64,000 nt of DNA from Chloracidobacterium sp. (GCA_016711345.1 JADJTD010000001.1:3722001-3786000), one strand, 5' to 3'. Positions 52,001 through 59,462 are shown, counted from the first letter of the stretch. Numbers and translations: made by a program. Notes: a model not told the origin generated them from the letters alone.

Positions 52001-54765
52001 CGTCCACCAACAAAGTTCAAGGAAACAGGATCGGTCTCAAAAAGTCGGTTGATGAAGTTTTGGGTAATACAAATGCGATCTATCTTTTCCATGCGACAAA
52101 CAACATCATCGGTGGCGACACGGCGGACCTCGCCAACATTATCGGCGGCAGCACCGGCGACGGAGTTGTCATAAAAGGCAACGACACCATGGGGAATATT
52201 GTCAAAAACAACCTGATCGGCACCACTGACCAGGCGATTCCCGTGCCGAATCAGGGAAACGGCATCACGTTGAGAGACGATGCATCACAAACGGAAATCA
52301 CCGAAAACACCATAAGCGGAAATAATGGCAACGGCATCCAGATGCTCAATCTTGAAAATCCTGCACCACTTCACAGAGAAACAGGTATTTTGTCATTCAT
52401 GGCAAAGATTCAGAAAAATTCGATCGGCATCGTCAAACTGCCGGGAGGAAACTCCTTACCGCTTGGTAATTTGAACGGAATATTGGCATCAACCTCAAGG
52501 GACATTTATATTGGCAATCTGCCTTCTGAGTCCGCGGCCAACCTGGGCAACACCATCTCAGGCAATCGCAACGATGCCGTCTGGATCAAATTACGGGGGA
52601 CAAGCAATGCGATCTATCGCCTTCAAAAAAATATCATCGGCGGCATCGACACTCCAACGCCCGGCTTTGGCAATGCAGGTAACGGCATAAAGGTCGAAGA
52701 AGATCCAAATTATCCACGCCCAAATACACGGCAAGACAAGCCATCCGCACCTTTGGTTGATGCTCCCGTGCAGGTGATTGAAAATACGATGGTTTCCAAT
52801 GGAGCGAACGGTGTCTTTGTCGATGGTATCGGCAATCCTGTGGGCTGCACAAACAGCTCTGCCCTTCCGCCATCAAACCCCGAAGTTCAATTTAGTGGCA
52901 ATCTTATCTCGTTACAAAACGCGGTGTCTGGACTGCCGGTGAGACTTGCAAATGCCCAGTCGGGCATACTGCTGAATAACGCAAATGGAATTGTCATTGG
53001 CAAGCCAACCGATAATTTGCGAAATATAGTGTCCGGCAGCGTCGGCTCAGGCATAAAGATCTTAGGTGAGTCAACAGTTAACGCCATAAAGAAAACCATC
53101 ATAGGGACCATTCCCGGCGGCGGTAGCGGCTTTGGCAACGGCGGCGGCGGGATTCTGGTAACCGGCGGAGCACGCCTTACCGAGATCGGCGGCACTGAGC
53201 CGGATGCGGGCAATATCATTGCGGAAAACACCGGTCCGGGCGTCTGGATCGATCCGGCCGCAGGCGGATGTAATCTTATCGATCCCAATTCTATATATGG
53301 AAATTCCGGCCTTGGTATCGACATCGGCCCGCTCGGCCACAACCCCAATGACAGCGTGGACGCCGACGAAGGGCCAAACCGCCTCCAGAACTATCCCGAG
53401 ATTTCCCAGTATTCGATAGATGGGAGCGGCCACCTGAACGTGACGTACTTTGTCGATTCGGTTCCGGGATTCTCGAACTATGGCCCAATTGGGTTATACG
53501 TTGAATTTTTCAAAGCGGACATCTCAGGTCAGGGCGAGACTTTTCTCAACTCGGACTATTTTTCTGTTCTAGACTTCACCAACGGCGGAAAGACTGTTGA
53601 TCTTGGAGACGCAACTGTCCTTGGCTTTACCGTAGGCGATCTGCTGACCTCGAGTGTAACTGACGCGAACGGGAATACTTCGGAGTTTTTCCCGACCGGT
53701 GTCTTAACCACTCCGACACCAACGACAACGTCGACGAACACGCCGACAAATGTACCAACAGACACGCCAACAAGTACACCGACGGCAACGCCGACCGTTC
53801 CGCCTTCGATCACCGGGACGGTCACATACGGCAACGCTATCGGCTCGCCTTCGCAGCGTTTTGTTGCGAACGTGCTGCTGAGCGGGGCCGGTTCGATTTC
53901 AGTCTCTGCTTTGACCACTTTTCCAAGCGGAGCTTATTCGCTCAGCGGATTCGGCGGTGGTGCTTACACGATCACGCCGTCCAAAACTGGCGGAGCAAAT
54001 GCTGCCATAAGCTCATTCGATGCAGCGAAAGTGGCTCAACATGTCGTCGGGCCGCCATTCCCGTATTTAGGCGGCAGCCAGTTGGTTGTGGCCGATGTCA
54101 GCGGAAACAGCGAAATATCGTCTTTCGATGCGGCAGAGATCGCACATTATGTTGTTTCAAACACACCGGTTGGCGCATCAGGAACCTGGAAGTTCAGCCC
54201 CACGAGCAATTTCCATGCATCAATTATCAGCAGCATCACGGGTGAAGACTACACTGCACTGCTTTTCGGCGATGTTTCCGGGAACTGGGATGATCCCACT
54301 TCTTTGCCCGGCGGTCGTCCGGCGATGCAGGGCGGGCCGGAGAGAAATATAGGTGTTACGGCACCAAATATGGCAACAACGGCTAAGCACGAGATCATAA
54401 TACCGATCCAGGTAGACGGAATAGCAAACAAAGGGATCATAGCCTATGAGTTCGATCTAAGATACGATCCTCTCGTGTTAAAACCTCAGACGAATACGGT
54501 AGATCTGGTCGGATCTGTCAGCCGTGGCATGACGGCCGTCTTCAACACGAATGAACCGGGGCTTTTGAAAGTCGCTGTTTACGGCCCAATGCCGATCACC
54601 GGCAACGGCGTACTTCTAAATCTCAGATTCATGGCAGTCGGAGTACCGGGTTCGTCATCGCCCTTGATATGGCAGAGGCTTATGTTCAATGAAGGGGATC
54701 CGATTCTGCCAGCAATAGGAGGACAGGTAGAGATCTCCTCTCTCCGGCAGATCAGGGCTAGATAA
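46075..54765 (+). CDS. Giant surface protein of island B: FG-GAP start, long right-handed beta-helix, dockerin and cohesin
   Basis: A 2,896-residue protein with an N-terminal membrane segment (AAITVAFILFGSCLLLFGW, about 18-36). FG-GAP-like repeats occupy roughly 85-340 (SADFDSDGTADLIVSD, GDFNADGKKDIIAA). Two blocks open with a CSLR/CTLR signature (CSLRTAITQANGQPG near 580; CTLRAAIEEANARPG near 1400). Each is followed by many NVISGN / NxIGTDxxG turns of a right-handed beta-helix up to about 2,430. A Thr/Pro linker (2,545-2,575), the shared beta-sandwich (GTVTYGNAIGSPSQRFVAN), a dockerin-like pair (ADVSGNSEISSFDAAEI) and a cohesin (about 2,762-2,885) finish it. The second ATG, three codons on, is an alternative start. 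No enzyme motif is seen; adhesin or matrix role likely. Confidence 0.88.
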   Translation: MTTMNTRKRFATPYRAAITVAFILFGSCLLLFGWETPAKLQTESDQANVKHNEKPDTSREKGVGFPNISLADGIDLATNDGQATAPGKLLASADFDSDGTADLIVSDSGGNIRLYHGNPEANRSLLLNAQGLETPEPFSASTNAATLGMSPDYLEAGDFNADGKKDIIAAAIGSRTITLVAGFGSGTFSAPRTIALDGNITAFVVGEIGLADGQADVAVTVTNKKGAQMLVFEHPESAFKYKPEAFQLASPATQIAIGDLNGDHYSDIAVGGGTNLTVISERGQAYPWDVLKGSGIKRPAAIVERKQMPSTIEGLAIGNFSGERQKSLAILSGSNIFRLKPVQSATRTRAPYSAKTNTPQFLPVDVDAVNIGTLPEPVLDTSASDPGGALLVDGRASNDDKQKALLDRFTEKGKQYAALEPSEKARLASERAALASAKSEKAKEGFLKTISARPSNLAAWSLETLVTDARLSEGSVSAKRSLNSRTSSSGSDDLILAGATINIFTQPKDDNGVLRNEVVALESEFATQAVLPMRINGDAMDDLVVLHTGSGIPSVVQTDPTAVIIVNTVDDVGTPCDGVGDCSLRTAITQANGQPGSLIALLIPGAGVHTITPLSQLPVIRANGTRLAAPTDNTGAKLVEITGGQAGIADGIKIRASNCSVSDLAINNFQGFQDPNTGSTTGSNSITIESTALSPNASNNLIQSNYLGTDSTGTIAKNGGTGVLIFDADNNNIITNVMSGLTTGTLNGLGLDITAGNNNNIFGNLIGTTRNGNVRLQNGTGVFLSGSNNKFGGDGAGEGNVVSGNGTDRQPGNPNYPGCDGDGIIVAPLIDLVTGVLLTEFNTFKGNRLGTSADGLQPLGNCGKAIGTIPQTSTFIGSITQSGRNIISGNGLDAIYCGFPGSPYSEGGYCAIVGNNIGTDITGTVSIPNTQDNVHSGIGFITGTVLIVNSDTYSYFGSPGGTTLGGSCTGFCNLLSGQYTTTHFAQGNALLRFGWGTVGAFNNFIGTDLTGTQSLPNIIGIGMGGALYDPTTSYIGGYGSDGNGGYVFGGNLLSGNVGSGANCGAYTFGFANCNVYNNLIGTDTTGTNILANAEFAEAAFIVTNGFGSLAIGGNEPPARNVISGNHNSGIGLRNFGGDLLISNNYIGVNKVGAPLGNEANGIFDYFGGAKIGGSPADANIIAHNNGAGVFLTSPYNDLGFIPVGVNISQNHIHDNGGLGIDLQRTGTSTTGDGPNPNDCQDADVGPNDLQNFPILFTPIFNGNGTVTVDGALGSNPGRTYRIDFYSNGAAGPSGSGEGENYIGSQNVTTNGNGGGSFTFTSTVTVPNGAAITGTATDSFGSTSEFSCLAGGACTLGLTRDEFLSSPTVSCAQPIIVNVTGDEPDADTTDGFCDVDTSNSGLQCTLRAAIEEANARPGFDTIEFNIPGSGVQTISPASQLPDITQPVSIRGESQPGYPGTPIIEISGINAGSSFGIVFAAGSDGSRLGGVTVNRFFGSGVYLFGNRITVYGSYLGINPDGLTIDIAHPQPAGVVVQGSGNHIGDSGSSPDNLISGNNVGILISTGGTNEVTGNYIGTDKNGNLIQNNGAPYGGNGVGIIIAGSNNNTIGGSDASHRGNVISGNLSDGVAITENSTGNRVIGNLVGTDPNGAMSVHNGRNGVVLVTGATGNTVGGLGAARNVISGQDLQTDPNVVPTGVLVDASAGVGNSILGNVIGLSSDQHTAIPNIVGVVVNAGNTSVGSLTAPNVIAGNIRVGITAGTAAAFLSGVSITGNRIGINQSDETFPNTLGIALVGDIQLSQIKDNAISGQTAGVGLLIGIGATNNTVARNKIGTDANGFAARPNGMGIAIVGASQNSIIGNLVSGNTTFGISISGNQPAQMQAFKDLLPDSPTGVLPAMDNKVQNNLIGTNVDGTSPIGNGLGGIALLDKAQNNLIGGSASGHQGNVISGNINPDPTTGYGVFIGSRNANPSVYDLPSTNKVQGNRIGLKKSVDEVLGNTNAIYLFHATNNIIGGDTADLANIIGGSTGDGVVIKGNDTMGNIVKNNLIGTTDQAIPVPNQGNGITLRDDASQTEITENTISGNNGNGIQMLNLENPAPLHRETGILSFMAKIQKNSIGIVKLPGGNSLPLGNLNGILASTSRDIYIGNLPSESAANLGNTISGNRNDAVWIKLRGTSNAIYRLQKNIIGGIDTPTPGFGNAGNGIKVEEDPNYPRPNTRQDKPSAPLVDAPVQVIENTMVSNGANGVFVDGIGNPVGCTNSSALPPSNPEVQFSGNLISLQNAVSGLPVRLANAQSGILLNNANGIVIGKPTDNLRNIVSGSVGSGIKILGESTVNAIKKTIIGTIPGGGSGFGNGGGGILVTGGARLTEIGGTEPDAGNIIAENTGPGVWIDPAAGGCNLIDPNSIYGNSGLGIDIGPLGHNPNDSVDADEGPNRLQNYPEISQYSIDGSGHLNVTYFVDSVPGFSNYGPIGLYVEFFKADISGQGETFLNSDYFSVLDFTNGGKTVDLGDATVLGFTVGDLLTSSVTDANGNTSEFFPTGVLTTPTPTTTSTNTPTNVPTDTPTSTPTATPTVPPSITGTVTYGNAIGSPSQRFVANVLLSGAGSISVSALTTFPSGAYSLSGFGGGAYTITPSKTGGANAAISSFDAAKVAQHVVGPPFPYLGGSQLVVADVSGNSEISSFDAAEIAHYVVSNTPVGASGTWKFSPTSNFHASIISSITGEDYTALLFGDVSGNWDDPTSLPGGRPAMQGGPERNIGVTAPNMATTAKHEIIIPIQVDGIANKGIIAYEFDLRYDPLVLKPQTNTVDLVGSVSRGMTAVFNTNEPGLLKVAVYGPMPITGNGVLLNLRFMAVGVPGSSSPLIWQRLMFNEGDPILPAIGGQVEISSLRQIRAR

Positions 54766-54809
54766 GAGAACGCTTGTTGAACAAAAAGTGACTGGCGTTT
54801 AAACAACTC

Positions 54810-54901
54810 GACCCCCTAAGAACCCTACTGCCGGCACGCGACGAATCCATACTTTCGAATGTATCGCGGTACCTACCGGCGGGAGGGCCTTATGAGGGGT
54901 C
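54810..54901. repeat. Long imperfect inverted repeat after the giant gene
   Basis: The outer arms begin GACCCC (54,810) and end GGGGTC (54,901) and pair imperfectly over about 27 bp. An inner stem CGCGA/TCGCG surrounds a further ATAC/GTAT pair. It may be a terminator-like structure for the giant gene or part of the element end. The rest of 54,766-55,064 shows no gene. Confidence 0.5.
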
Positions 54902-55064
54902 AGTCTTACTGGTCAACTAATATGACCACTGAGACGTAAACATTATGCCCTCGAATATAAAGGGCGGCGTTAATTCCCTGCCAAATGGTTATCTTCGAGA
55001 TCGATCCTTTCCATATTCCTTTTCATTTCCGTCGGAACATACTTTCAAGGTACGCGCTGCTTGC

Positions 55065-55184
55065 GCGCCACGTGTGCGCCAAATCAGCCAATCACAAAAG
55101 AACGGATTACAACCAAACTAAAGTAAAATATAACGGAAACGAAGAAACCCAAACTTGAAAAAACCACGATAAACTCCTTTACGA
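55065..55184 (+). repeat. Island B right-end flank, 120 bp
   Basis: Starts GCGCCACGTGTGCGCCAA, exactly 120 bp before att core 3, as in island A. In one frame both copies read RHVCAK-x-A-x-HKR followed by TK, so the flank may be the tail of a lost gene. Confidence 0.75.
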
Positions 55185-55231
55185 GACTTCGAATCAGAGG
55201 GTCGCAAGTTCGAATCTTGCCGGGTGTACCA
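55185..55231 (+). repeat. att core 3 (right end of island B)
   Basis: An exact 47-nt copy of the tRNA-Arg 3' part. Chromosomal sequence resumes after it, with the end of the VanY-like gene 20 bp away. Confidence 0.95.
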
Positions 55232-55250
55232 TTTCTTCAGTCTCGCAATT

Positions 55251-56126
55251 TTAGATATCCGGAATCCAAAAAACCCGACCGCCGCTTTTTACCATTTTAA
55301 GGCCTAAGCCGTTGAGTTCGGTCTCGGGAACGCCTAGATAGGTGAAGTGCGGCAAGTCGGAGACTACTGTTTGATACCAGCCGTGTTTTGCGAGGATGGA
55401 TCGTACTTTTGCGTTTTCGAACTCTTTTACGTCGAGAGCGAGCATCGAAAGGTGCTGTGATGTGCCGGGCGGTGCGACCGAGTAGATGATAGATTTTTGC
55501 AGGTCTTTGGCAAAGTAAATTCTGTCCTGTTCAAGTCTTAATATTTCAGGAACTTGCTCAAATGGCGACAATAATCTTATCCGTTTAGCCTCGACTTTTG
55601 TGATGCGGTCTTTGCCGGTCCAATATGTCAATCCCGGGTTTACGCGGCTGGCCCAGAGCGTAACCGTGTGCGTGTAACTGCGTCGTGCGGAATCGGCACC
55701 GCGAGGCGAGATAGATAAGCGAGCCGAGCGGGCTTCGGCGATAGCTGCTTTTAGTGCGGTCATCGCCGACGATTGCAGTTCGATCTTGTAGCCACCGATA
55801 GTTTCAGATGAGGTCTTTAGCGACGACTGAAATGCAGACACGTCGGCCTCGTCTTTAAATACAACTTTCTTAGGTGGGGTCGCACCATTCCGAGCGAGAA
55901 AGACCGCTCCGTATTCGCGAAGCAGTAATCTACCTGCGTCGTCAGTCGGCTGTTCGAAGGCCTTTGGCAAATTGTCCAGAAATCCTTTTGTCATTTGAGG
56001 TTCTGTCATTTTTGCAGTGTCGGTCGGCGAAGTGTTTGCGGCATCAGAGGGTTCAGCTTTTGAACCGACAGACCAGCAGCCTGCTCCCATAAGAAATGTA
56101 GCCAATATTATAAGGGATTTCTGCAT
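55251..56126 (-). CDS. VanY-like D-alanyl-D-alanine carboxypeptidase lipoprotein
   Basis: A 291-residue protein with a lipoprotein signal (lipobox MGAGC near residue 17) and a Ser/Thr/Asp-rich linker. The C-terminal part has the LAS/VanY zinc-peptidase layout. PGTSQHLSMLALDV (near 217) corresponds to SxHxxGxAxD with the His and Asp metal ligands in place. SDLPHFTYLG (near 265) corresponds to the ExWH motif, with Asp instead of the usual catalytic Glu and an intact His. The motif Gly is Met. These changes make activity uncertain. The expected role is trimming peptidoglycan stem peptides. It is the first chromosomal gene right of the islands and converges on the att site. Confidence 0.7.
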   Translation of the reverse strand: MQKSLIILATFLMGAGCWSVGSKAEPSDAANTSPTDTAKMTEPQMTKGFLDNLPKAFEQPTDDAGRLLLREYGAVFLARNGATPPKKVVFKDEADVSAFQSSLKTSSETIGGYKIELQSSAMTALKAAIAEARSARLSISPRGADSARRSYTHTVTLWASRVNPGLTYWTGKDRITKVEAKRIRLLSPFEQVPEILRLEQDRIYFAKDLQKSIIYSVAPPGTSQHLSMLALDVKEFENAKVRSILAKHGWYQTVVSDLPHFTYLGVPETELNGLGLKMVKSGGRVFWIPDI

Positions 56127-56129
56127 GTT

Positions 56130-57665
56130 CTATACAGGCGAAAATTCACGGATCACTTCGATCACAGATTCGATGTGAGGTTTCATATATACGTCAGTTT
56201 CGATGAACGGGACCTTTGCGCGGATATTGTTATAAAGCAGTCTCGTTCCGACACCCAAATTCTTGTCAGACCCAATCACTTTTTTACGAAAATCAACGCC
56301 TTGTGCCGCACAAAATGTTTCGAGTGAAAGGATCGTTTCGAGATTTTCTGCCACAGTTCTTAATTTCAGCGCCGCGGTCGCACCCATCGAAACATGATCC
56401 TCGACATTCGCCGAACTCGGGATAGTATCGACGCTCGCCGGATGTGCAAGGATCTTATTTTCGGTGCAAAGGGCCGCTGCCGTGTATTGAACGATCATAA
56501 AGCCGGAGTTGATCCCGCCGTGTTCGGTAAGAAACGGCGGTAAAATATGTGAGTTCGATGCCTCATCCGTTAGACGCATGATGCGGCGTTCGGAGATGTT
56601 TCCAAATTCTGTCAACGCGATCGCGAGATAATCAAATGCGAGTGCGAGTGGTTCGCCGTGAAAATTGCCGCCGCTGATGACTTCTATCTTGTCGGCGTCA
56701 TCGACAAAGATGAGCGGATTATCGGTGACGGCGTTTAGCTCAAGTTTCAATAGCCATTCGGCATAAAGCACTGCGTCGCGACACGCTCCATGAACCTGTG
56801 GCATACATCGCAGCGTGTAGGCGTCCTGTACATTTGCCGGATCGAAATCGCGCACGAATTCACTCTCGGTCAATATTTTGCGGAGATTTGCGGCACATTC
56901 GATCTGACGCGGATGCGGCCTGAGAGCGTGGATGCGTTCGTCAAACGCTGATACCGTTCCGTTCAAAGCTTCGAGGCTCAGGCAGCCGCTCACGTCGGCC
57001 AGTGCTGCAAGTTTTCGGGCTTTTGTGGTTTCAAGAATTCCGACCGCTGTCATCACAGTCGTGCCGTTTGTTAGTGCAAGGCCTTCTTTGGCTGCCAGTG
57101 TGATAGGGGCAAGATCTGCTTTTGCGAGAGCGTCACGGCCATTGAGCGTTTCGCCGTTGTATTCAGCTTCGCCTTCGCCGATAAGAACGCAGGCAAAATG
57201 AGCGAGCGGCGCAAGATCGCCGCTGGCCCCGAGACTTCCCTTTTCAGGAATGATCGGATGGACGCCGCGATTGAGAAATTCGAGAATGAGTTCAAGCGTT
57301 GAAAGTTTAATACCGGAAAACCCGCGAGCAAGCGTATTTGCACGGATCAGCATTATCGCCCGAACAGTCGGAATATCAAACGGCCTTCCGACGCCGACAG
57401 CGTGGCTTAAAACGATGTTTCGCTGAAGCGTTTCGACCTCTTCGCGGCTGATGATCTTGTCCTTGAACGCACCAAAACCCGTCGTAATGCCGTACGCGAT
57501 CTCGCCACGGTCAAGCAGGGTTTGCACCGCATCGGCAGAGCGATTGACGCTTGCTTTCGCTGTATCGGACAACGCGACACGCGGTTCACCTGGTTTTCCG
57601 TAGGCAACAGCGATAACTTGTTCAAATGTGAGGCTTTCGCCGTCAATGATGATCTCGGTGGTCAT
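56130..57665 (-). CDS. hutH: Histidine ammonia-lyase
   Basis: A 511-residue enzyme, usual for the family, from the ATG at 57,665 (a TTG two codons upstream is the alternative). It deaminates L-histidine to urocanate, the first step of histidine degradation. The GSLGASGDLAPLAH segment (near 140-155) contains the Ala-Ser-Gly triad that forms the MIO cofactor. YGITTGFGAF near 60 supplies the conserved active-site Tyr region. GNFHGEPLA and QYTAAALCTENK are also typical. It lies downstream of hutI on the same strand, 36 nt away, so the two are likely cotranscribed. Confidence 0.95.
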   Translation of the reverse strand: MTTEIIIDGESLTFEQVIAVAYGKPGEPRVALSDTAKASVNRSADAVQTLLDRGEIAYGITTGFGAFKDKIISREEVETLQRNIVLSHAVGVGRPFDIPTVRAIMLIRANTLARGFSGIKLSTLELILEFLNRGVHPIIPEKGSLGASGDLAPLAHFACVLIGEGEAEYNGETLNGRDALAKADLAPITLAAKEGLALTNGTTVMTAVGILETTKARKLAALADVSGCLSLEALNGTVSAFDERIHALRPHPRQIECAANLRKILTESEFVRDFDPANVQDAYTLRCMPQVHGACRDAVLYAEWLLKLELNAVTDNPLIFVDDADKIEVISGGNFHGEPLALAFDYLAIALTEFGNISERRIMRLTDEASNSHILPPFLTEHGGINSGFMIVQYTAAALCTENKILAHPASVDTIPSSANVEDHVSMGATAALKLRTVAENLETILSLETFCAAQGVDFRKKVIGSDKNLGVGTRLLYNNIRAKVPFIETDVYMKPHIESVIEVIREFSPV

Positions 57666-57701
57666 AAACAATGAGAGATTAACACAAAATCGCCGAATGA
57701 T

Positions 57702-58976
57702 TTACAGGACGACTTTTCCATTTGAAATTACAGAGTGGACTAGATTACCGCCAAATTCATAGACCACTTGGCGGTAATCATTAGAATCGAGAATACAAAG
57801 ATCTGCTTGTTTGCCAACCTCAATCGAGCCAACCGTGTCACCTCGGCCTATCGCATAAGCGGCATTTATTGTTGCGGCATTCAATGCTTCTGTAGGCAGT
57901 AATTCTTGGTAACGACACGAAATTGCCATCGCCATAGGCTGCGATGGACAAGGAGCTGAGCCCGGATTGTAATCCGTTGAAAGTGCAATGGCACATCCGG
58001 CGTCGATCATTTTTCTTGCGTTGGCAAATTGCGTTTTGCCAGCGTTAAAGTTTTCTGTTGGTATGACAATGCCGACTGTTTCGGTTGCGGCAAGCTGATC
58101 TATTTCTTCATCCGAGATCGCATCGAGATGATCTATCGACACTGCACCCAGATCTATTCCCAATCGACTGCCGCCTAGATTATTAAACTGATCAACGTGG
58201 GCTTTTATACCGAATCCCAAATCTCGTGCCGTCTCTAACACACGCCGCGATTGGGCAAGATCATACGCATTCCTCTCAGTAAATACATCGCAGAAAAACG
58301 GTGTGCTGGTTGTTTTGAAATGCGATTGCTCATACCATTTCCAAGCAAGCGGCAGCATTTCAGCGCAGATCAGATCGACATAAGCATTCGCGTTTTCGTT
58401 AAATTCCGGCGGCACAGCATGAGCTGCAAGAAAGGTCGGAACAACGGAAATCGAATGAGTTTTGTCTAAGTGTTCGATCACCGCGAGCATTTTTAGCTCT
58501 GTCTCTGTGTCGAGGCCGTAGCCCGTTTTTATCTCGCAAGTCGTTGTTCCGCAAGCGAGCATTTTGTCTAGCCGTTTGTTGCTTTGTTCAACGAGTTGGT
58601 CGAAGGTTGCAGCCCTCGTATGTTTTACGGTTGAAATAATGCCGCCGCCGTTTGTCAGGATCTCAAGATAATCCGCACCTTTGATCTTTAATTCAAATTC
58701 ATTCAGCCGATCGCCCGCAAAAACAATATGCGTGTGCGGATCAACAAAGCCCGGACAAACAACACGGCCTTCGGCATCGACTATGTTGTCAGACGAATGG
58801 GAATCAAATATCGCAGCCGACCCGCCGACGCCAATGATCTTGCCGCCGGCGATCGCAACCGCTCCATTTTCGATGATATCGACATCAAGCATCGCCAATC
58901 CGCGTTTCGACTTGCCGCCGGACACACACGTTACGAGTTGTCCGGCATTGTGAATAATGAGTTCTGCTTTATGCAT
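57702..58976 (-). CDS. hutI: Imidazolonepropionase
   Basis: A 424-residue amidohydrolase that opens the imidazolone ring, the third step of histidine degradation, giving N-formimino-L-glutamate. The metal-binding HxH is in CPGFVDPHTHIVFAG (near 75-90). TTCEIKTGYGLDTETELKML (near 145) and KAHVDQF (near 240) carry further ligands, and STDYNPGSAPCPSQP (near 325) the final Asp. Length is normal. Its start abuts the stop of the YCII gene, so YCII-hutI-hutH form one leftward operon. Confidence 0.95.
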   Translation of the reverse strand: MHKAELIIHNAGQLVTCVSGGKSKRGLAMLDVDIIENGAVAIAGGKIIGVGGSAAIFDSHSSDNIVDAEGRVVCPGFVDPHTHIVFAGDRLNEFELKIKGADYLEILTNGGGIISTVKHTRAATFDQLVEQSNKRLDKMLACGTTTCEIKTGYGLDTETELKMLAVIEHLDKTHSISVVPTFLAAHAVPPEFNENANAYVDLICAEMLPLAWKWYEQSHFKTTSTPFFCDVFTERNAYDLAQSRRVLETARDLGFGIKAHVDQFNNLGGSRLGIDLGAVSIDHLDAISDEEIDQLAATETVGIVIPTENFNAGKTQFANARKMIDAGCAIALSTDYNPGSAPCPSQPMAMAISCRYQELLPTEALNAATINAAYAIGRGDTVGSIEVGKQADLCILDSNDYRQVVYEFGGNLVHSVISNGKVVL

Positions 58977-59462
58977 TTATGGTTTTGGCTTGGTGATCGT
59001 CTTGTGAATTTCGGGGGTTGCCATCAGCGAAGCCGAACCGTACCAAAGAGTCATATCGGGAATCAATATCCCCGCCTTAACCGCCGGATCGCTTTCAACC
59101 ATTTTTTGAGCTTCCTCGATGGCTGCCGTATTAAAGATATAGAGTCCACGATACCCCTTGTCGTTCTTCATAAAAGGCCCGGCGACCGCCAACTTACCTT
59201 CGTCAGCAAGACGCCCAATGTTTTTCATGTGTCCCGCAAAAATATCGTCGCGTTCTTTACCTTTGAAATCGCCATCTTTGGGTCCAGTTTTCAGAATTAC
59301 AAGAACGTAATTTTTCATTCCGCGCTCGTCACCGCCGAGCTTTTTTGCTAGTTCTGCATCGTATTTTACCGTTTCTGCGGGCTTATTCGTCTGGCCAAGG
59401 GTGAGATTACTTAAAGCGAATAAAGTTACTACAGAAAGGAATATCGCATTTAGGTTTTTCAT
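58977..59462 (-). CDS. Secreted YCII-domain protein
   Basis: A 161-residue protein with a signal peptide (about 1-23, ending LTLGQT). A YCII-like ferredoxin-fold domain runs from about 50 (NYVLVILKTGPKDGDF, HMKNIGRLADEGKLAVAGPF, GLYIFNTAAIEEAQKMVESDPAVKAG). YCII domains are small and mostly of unknown function. The signal peptide is unusual for them, so this one acts outside the cytoplasm. It is the first gene of the leftward hut operon; a link with histidine catabolism is only positional. The 123 bp to hutU must hold divergent promoters. Confidence 0.8.
   Translation of the reverse strand: MKNLNAIFLSVVTLFALSNLTLGQTNKPAETVKYDAELAKKLGGDERGMKNYVLVILKTGPKDGDFKGKERDDIFAGHMKNIGRLADEGKLAVAGPFMKNDKGYRGLYIFNTAAIEEAQKMVESDPAVKAGILIPDMTLWYGSASLMATPEIHKTITKPKP

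Larger units (their letters stand above)
42709..55231. mobile_element. Island B: second tRNA-Arg-associated element with ECF sigma factor, kinase and giant surface protein
   Basis: This 12.5-kb block lies between att cores 2 and 3. It holds a Ser/Thr kinase-TPR gene, an ECF sigma factor gene and a divergent giant dockerin-cohesin gene whose 3' end faces the right att. The right-end layout (rightward cohesin 3' end, 120-bp flank, att core) is the same as in island A. No integrase is seen. Being distal to the tRNA, it should be the older insertion. Confidence 0.75.

Noticed and set aside
54766..54785. GAGAACGCTT after the giant gene as a copy of the class 1 leader
   Set aside because: Only about ten bases match the leader motif and nothing around it is conserved.
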